This document shows, in pieces, positions 59,273-63,849 of a stretch of 63,849 nucleotides of DNA. This DNA comes from Glomus cerebriforme. Taxonomy: Eukaryota > Glomeromycota > Glomeromycetes > Glomerales > Glomeraceae. A program made the translations under genes and the position numbers. The notes under the pieces were generated by a model that saw nothing but the letters and a program-made list of their open reading frames with translations, did no database searches and was not told the DNA's origin. The stretch lies in assembly GCA_003550305.1 (NCBI GenBank), contig QKYT01000522.1:9528-73376 (forward strand), written 5' to 3'. Numbering within the stretch: the stretch's first letter is position 1; every line of letters begins with the position of its first letter.

Positions 59273-61069
59273 ATGTCACAACGACCTTCACAACAACAAT
59301 TATTACCTGAATGTTTGGAAAATATTCTATCAAATCTTTCTGAAACCAAGGATTTATATTCCTGTTTATTAGTAAATAGGTTTTGGTGTACTGTAGTTGT
59401 TCCTTATCTATGGAAATATCCATTTAATATAGCCGGTGAATCTAAAGAAAGATGTAATATGATAATTAGAACCTATTTATCATGCGTTTCAGAAGATTCT
59501 AGAAAAAAATTGTTAAATGCTGGGATTAATATGTCGGAATATCCTTGTAAACCTTTATTCGATTATATTTCTTATTTACAAGATTTAATCATTGATCAAA
59601 ATACATTTGATGTGGTTCCTTTAATCTTCCGACTAAAAAATATCAAAATTTCTTCTCAACATGAAATACAACAAAAACTTCAAATTATGTCGGCAAATGA
59701 TGAATGGATTTTCAAATCACAAAAACAATTGGTTGAACAAGAATTAGCAAAAGTTTTATTGAAAGGTTGTACTAAATTACATTCTTTAGAAATTTATCAA
59801 TGTGATTTTTTATCAAATTTAATTCCAAAGATTTTATTATCATCTAAACTTGATAATCACAATCGTCCTACTTCTTCTTCTTCAAAATCTTTATTATTAT
59901 TAAATAATTCTTCACCTTCCCCTTCCTCTTCTTCTTCTTCTTCCTCTTCAAATAATTCTTCTAATCAATTATTTTACGCGTTAAGAGAATTTTCTTGTGG
60001 TTCATTAAGTGATGATAAACCAACTTATGATTTTCTTATGATGATGGCAAATAATTGTAAATTTATAAATTCAATCAAAATTCATGATATAGCTTCTTTA
60101 AGATTGGGAAAAGCTTTAGCTTCTCTTGTTTCTTCTCAAAATTATTTATCTTGCATTGATTTAAATTATTCAAATTTTTATAATTTTTCTACTTATGAAC
60201 AAATTTTTCATTCACTTTTTAATGATCAATATAATCAAATTCAATTACCCCCTCATTTACAACATTTATTTCAACCGAAATTATCAGATAATACCAAAAA
60301 GAAAAATTCTTCAGATAATTCTCCTTCTTTAAATCGTCTTAAACTTACAAAAACCATTTTAAATAACATTCAAAAACCTACTTTAGATTTTATGATTAAG
60401 AAATGTAATAAATTACATTCACTTGAATTAAATAATTGTGTTTCAATTAATTCTTTAGCCCCTTTACAACATTCTTTAACAAAATTAAACAATTTAAAAA
60501 TTTTTTGTTATGAACAAGATTTAAATTTTATTACAGAATTCTTTCAAATTTCAAATATTAATTTAAAAAATATTTTTTTGGGTTGGAAAATTAATTCTCC
60601 TCCTCATCCTACTACAACTTTTACAACTTCTCAATTATTATTTAATACATTTAATTCCCCTTCACCAATTTCTACTTATAATTTAGAAGAAAGTTTTAAA
60701 AGAATTCAAATTTTATCAAATCATTGTACTAATGTTGAAAATTTATATCTTGAAACTATTTTTCCTAAAGAATTACTTTTAATTTTTAAATCTCTTATTC
60801 ATTTACAAAAATTAAGTATTACTTTTAATGAACAAACAAATTGGGATGATTATATGGAAGAATTGGGTGAAAATATTCCTAAAGAATTAAAATGGATTGA
60901 AATTAGAAATAGAAAAAATTTACCTTTTAGTATAAATGGATTACAAGTTTTTTTGAAAAAAGTTAAAGAGATAAATGAAGATTTGGAATTGGGCTTTAAA
61001 AATACACAATATATAGATATTATTAAGAAATATGATATTAAAATTAATAATTATGATTTTAATTGGTAA
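59273..61069 (+). CDS. F-box protein
   Basis: Single exon, 598 aa, start at the ATG 59273 (MSQRPSQQQ); the frame further upstream opens only with GTG. Residues ~10-52 form an F-box: LLPECLENILSNL, DLYSCLLVNRFWCTVVVPYLW. This motif binds Skp1 in SCF ubiquitin ligases. The rest contains leucine-rich helical segments of LRR character (CTKLHSLEIYQCDF, CNKLHSLELNNCVSI, LNNLKIF) that would bind substrate. A Ser-rich tract (about 200-235) comes from a TCT/TCC microsatellite at 59,866-59,960. The lack of introns contrasts with the neighbours and fits the expanded single-exon F-box families of these fungi. The target is unknown. Confidence 0.88.
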   Translation: MSQRPSQQQLLPECLENILSNLSETKDLYSCLLVNRFWCTVVVPYLWKYPFNIAGESKERCNMIIRTYLSCVSEDSRKKLLNAGINMSEYPCKPLFDYISYLQDLIIDQNTFDVVPLIFRLKNIKISSQHEIQQKLQIMSANDEWIFKSQKQLVEQELAKVLLKGCTKLHSLEIYQCDFLSNLIPKILLSSKLDNHNRPTSSSSKSLLLLNNSSPSPSSSSSSSSSNNSSNQLFYALREFSCGSLSDDKPTYDFLMMMANNCKFINSIKIHDIASLRLGKALASLVSSQNYLSCIDLNYSNFYNFSTYEQIFHSLFNDQYNQIQLPPHLQHLFQPKLSDNTKKKNSSDNSPSLNRLKLTKTILNNIQKPTLDFMIKKCNKLHSLELNNCVSINSLAPLQHSLTKLNNLKIFCYEQDLNFITEFFQISNINLKNIFLGWKINSPPHPTTTFTTSQLLFNTFNSPSPISTYNLEESFKRIQILSNHCTNVENLYLETIFPKELLLIFKSLIHLQKLSITFNEQTNWDDYMEELGENIPKELKWIEIRNRKNLPFSINGLQVFLKKVKEINEDLELGFKNTQYIDIIKKYDIKINNYDFNW

Positions 61070-61649
61070 ATAATTTATAAGATTTTTATAGAAAATTGTA
61101 TTTTTATTTATTTTTAGAAGAAAAAGTTTTTTTTTTAGAATGTTTTTATTTATTTATTTATACTTTAAGAAATATTTATATGTATATTTTATTATTTATC
61201 AATCATATTTTATCATTATTAAGATTTCAATTTATTAAGATCTTAGTTAAATTAGAAACAAAAAACATTTATAAACATTTATGAACATTGAGGCGAACTG
61301 TATTTTATTTACTTATTAAGACAAAATAAATTAAGAAAATAAAAAATTATAATAATATAAATTATAAACTTTAGTAAAATGTTATTTGGTTTTATTTTTG
61401 TTATATAATTTTTTTAAGAATTAGAATAATTTAAAATAAAACTAAAGAACCAGTTATAATTAATTTAATATTAAATAAAATTAATTTATTATAATAATAT
61501 ATATATTTTTTTGAAAATAAAGGGGGACAACTCTCCCTGCTAATCCCTACACCCATTTCTTCAAAGAAGTTTTGAAAAGAAAAATTGTGCTTTTTGGCCA
61601 TTTTGTTCTAAGAAAAAGTTGCTCTATGCCATTAGAGTTAACTAAAAAG
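61070..61649. other. 3' flank of the F-box gene
   Basis: Nearly pure A/T to about 61,515, then more balanced sequence marking the start of repeat DNA. No gene seen. Confidence 0.5.
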
Positions 61650-62180
61650 GTTTAGAAAGTTTGGAATATAGTCTTTGGCTTACCAAGTTTTTCCACAAGT
61701 TAGGTTCATAATACTTTCAGTCATCTATGTCTTTCTCAAAAGTTGATACCCGAGTGGCCGTTTGGTATTCTAAAGTACACTGGATCCAGGAGTGAGCTTA
61801 ACGTGAAATTTCTTTGGAAATTAAGCAGCTTTTCACAGAGTTGATGCATGGATTTGGCGTAGCAGGAAGAGGCTTTTTTGGCGTATAAGTTTGGTTAAAT
61901 TTCCCTGTTTATAATTTTATAATTTTGTTTTTGGTAATAGAAAAGTGAAAGGACATTAAGAATTTCAGGCTTATAAAGACAAATTCTGAATTGGCATTAG
62001 GTAGACCGTATACTGCTATAGTAAATCTGCTTTTCTTGGCTGCAGATTTTTAAAAACTTCAGTGAGAGGTACTGGAATTTTTGATTAACAGCTGATTATC
62101 TGTTGATGATTGGTTCTCTTGTTGTAATACATTTCCTGGTTTTTGTTTCACAGTGGTGATCTCTAATTTTACCTCTTAAA
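61650..62180 (+). repeat. Dispersed repeat, copy 2
   Basis: Same strand and block order as 43830-44400. This copy is less AT-rich and may be younger. It is not preceded by the intron-like array. Sequence after it (62180-62840) is unlike that after copy 1 and holds no recognisable gene. Confidence 0.8.
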
Positions 62181-63084
62181 GTGACATCATTTGTAGTTGA
62201 ATAGAAAAATTAATAGTATAAAAGATTCAGAAGATGTTAGGTATAGGATCGGATGCATTTGTTAGGTAGAATCAGTTTGGATATACGGGAGCAAGTCCAT
62301 TATCTTTTTGTAATAGGTATATCAAGGATTAAGATTCTTTGACAGGATTGGATTATTAGCTATTTTGGTAAGAAGTCTTCTTGATTCGCAGGGTAAAGTC
62401 TGAGCCGTAAGGAATTGATCTATTTTGGGAAATACCTACTAGAAAGGCACAGGATTTATTTGACATGGTTCAAATGATAGATTGGCAAAGTATGGAGTAT
62501 TGGAGGACCCCAAACAATCTATGTATAGATCAAATGAAAATTTCAAAATTTACTATGATCAATAAGCAAACTATTTTCAACTCTACTAAGCAAACTCTCA
62601 TTATGACTTAAGAAAATTTGGCTCTGCTAAACAAACTATTTTGTGACTTATACTGTATATATTAGGTAAAATTTGTAGTTTTTCTATATTAAACTCAAAA
62701 TTGGCATTTAAAACCTACTTTATAAGATTAAGTAAAGTTGTATAGCAAATAAAATTATACATAATACTCAAATTTCAAAAGTATATAACAGATAGTTAAG
62801 GCTCACAATTAACTTTCGTACTCTGATTTTGTATTTTTAGCCAGTGATGGGAAATTCCAGTTTCCAGTGAAAATTTTACTGGAACTGAAAATTGGAATAT
62901 CGGAATACTATTAGAACAACAAATGGAACACCAGATCACTGGAACATTAGAATTTTTGATGGAACATCAGAAATTTATTCCAAAATTAATTCCAGTATTC
63001 CAGTATAACAAAATTGATCATAAATTAACCAAAAAAAAAATTTTTTTTTTCTAACTTTAAAAATCGAAATAAACTAAATACAAT

Positions 63085-63725
63085 ATGTCAAGTCACGGTG
63101 GAAAACCTTTCCACTGTTTTAATGAGTTTATTCATGTAAAAAAAGATGTTAAGGTTAACCAAAGTAATTATTTAACAGTATGTCAGGGTTGTGTAACTGT
63201 AAAAGGCTGAACTTGGGCAGAAGCGAAAGCGCATAAAATAAATATGTCAAATACAGTTCCTAGTATTGGCAAATATATATCTGTATGTGAAAATTTCAAA
63301 ATGACATATTTAGATAGAGTTGAATATGTAAAAGAAATTATAGAGACAAGAAAACAAAGAACAGCCAAACTTCGAACAGCTAATAATTTGAAAAGATAAA
63401 TAAATCAATGTATATTTAATTTATTCTTTGTATTTTTTTGATTTACATTTTTAATTTATATATATATTTATTTATTTTATATTATTTAATTATTATAGTG
63501 CCAAAACTAGACGAAGATGATGACAATCTATCTCAAGCATCATTTCTACACGATTAACTGCATTAATTTCCACAAGTAGTACATCAAAATGATTGCGTGA
63601 TAATTCTAAAAAAGTTGAAAAAGTATAATCAACTATAAATCAGTATATTGGAAGAAACCTTTTACTAAATGAGATAGACACATTTTACAAATTGTTATTA
63701 CGTATGACAATTTCAAATAAATAGG
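63085..63725 (+). pseudogene. hAT-type transposase, 5' part, disrupted
   Basis: The frame from ATG 63085 encodes MSSHGGKPFHCFNEF, YLTVCQGC, then after an in-frame TGA TWAEAKAHKINMS and YLDRVEYVKEIIETRKQR. A second piece has VPKLDEDDDNLSQASFLHD. A third has INQYIGRNLLLNEIDTFYKL then LLRMTISN, the helix preceding the catalytic core in hAT transposases. The next residues are replaced by the inserted TIR at 63732. Confidence 0.55.
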
Positions 63726-63731
63726 CGTTCC

Positions 63732-63849
63732 TAGGGCTCCGATCGGTAACAGTAATTACCAAACTGAATTGATCAATTTTGGTATAAGATTGGTATCAGT
63801 TTTGCGATTTACCAAACTGAATCCTTTGGTAAATATACTGATCAGTTTT
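63732..63849. mobile_element. Another copy of the 36-41 kb hAT family, nested insertion (one end only)
   Basis: TAGGGCTCCGATCGGTAA followed by ATTGGTATCAGTTTTGCGAT and TATACTGATCAGTTTT matches the reverse complement of the right end of the element at 36097-40884 at roughly 85%. It continues past the window end. Confidence 0.8.

Larger units (their letters stand above)
62842..63849 (+). mobile_element. Second hAT-like element, left end, interrupted
   Basis: Starts CAGTGATGGGAAATTCCAGT, a hAT-type end, with dense subterminal CCAGT/ACTGG/GGAAT repeats to about 63,005. A transposase gene follows on the plus strand and is broken at 63732 by another element. The right end lies beyond the window. 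Confidence 0.65.

Noticed and set aside
1..63849. tRNA and rRNA genes
   Set aside because: No convincing T-loop/D-loop pairs or rRNA core sequence found by eye; a tRNAscan run would be decisive.

Overview
The window is nuclear DNA of a fungus, very probably an arbuscular mycorrhizal fungus (Glomeromycotina, Rhizophagus-like). The evidence is very AT-rich DNA, genes split by many short (about 50-115 bp) GT...AG introns, conserved opisthokont and fungal genes, and protein types I recall from memory as expanded in this group: Cys-rich tyrosine-kinase-like kinases, F-box proteins, and decayed SAM/coiled-coil/zinc-ribbon families. There are no bacterial operons, no CRISPR and no tRNA or rRNA genes that I can see. 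All exon maps below come from splice motifs plus an uninterrupted reading frame, not from transcripts.

Region 1 (1-28.1 kb) is gene-rich and mostly conserved. It holds a small inverted-repeat element (56-442), an INCENP/Sli15-type chromosomal passenger subunit with three internal tandem repeats (857-2423), a six-motif kelch protein (2946-4858, minus), mitochondrial translation initiation factor IF-2 (5579-9369), an LC8 dynein light chain (9794-10287), a TPR-like plus Methyltransf_16-type lysine methyltransferase protein (11435-13748), an AT-hook/ankyrin Hos4-like protein (15347-18183), a gap of 415 N, and a 19-exon dual hybrid histidine kinase of about 1,775 aa (21277-28099).

Region 2 (28.1-45.9 kb) is a transposon-rich island. 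It contains at least three decayed members of high-copy protein families on the minus strand (29.9-35.4 kb), one of them split by a 518-bp foldback element. Next is a nearly complete but decayed 4.8-kb hAT transposon with TIRs and an 8-bp target duplication (36097-40884). Directly beside it is the most striking object in the window: a 2.3-kb tandem array (about 41161-43420) of about 19 units of about 120 bp. Each unit looks like a complete small intron (GTAAGT donor, CTAAC-type branch site, T/C tract, TAG) plus a 28-40-nt exon-like core. In most units the donor is paired in one hairpin and the branch site sits in the loop of a second. About 400 bp further on is a ~550-bp dispersed repeat that recurs at 61.65-62.18 kb.

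Region 3 (45.9-61.1 kb) is again gene-rich. It holds a GRAM-VASt-TM sterol transfer (Lam/Ysp/GRAMD1) protein (45901-49266), a small unknown protein (50110-50782, minus) sharing a 202-bp divergent promoter with a TMF/Sgm1 Golgi coiled-coil protein (50985-54707), a Cys-rich kinase (56125-57449, minus) and an F-box protein (59273-61069).

Region 4 (61.5 kb to the end) is transposon DNA: the second copy of the dispersed repeat, then a hAT-like element (from 62842) into which another element, of the same family as the 36-41 kb hAT, has inserted at 63732.

The genes do not form one pathway. They cover chromosome segregation, mitochondrial translation, dynein transport, chromatin, two-component signalling, lipid transfer, Golgi tethering and ubiquitination. 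The window shows how conserved gene blocks alternate with repeat islands in this genome.
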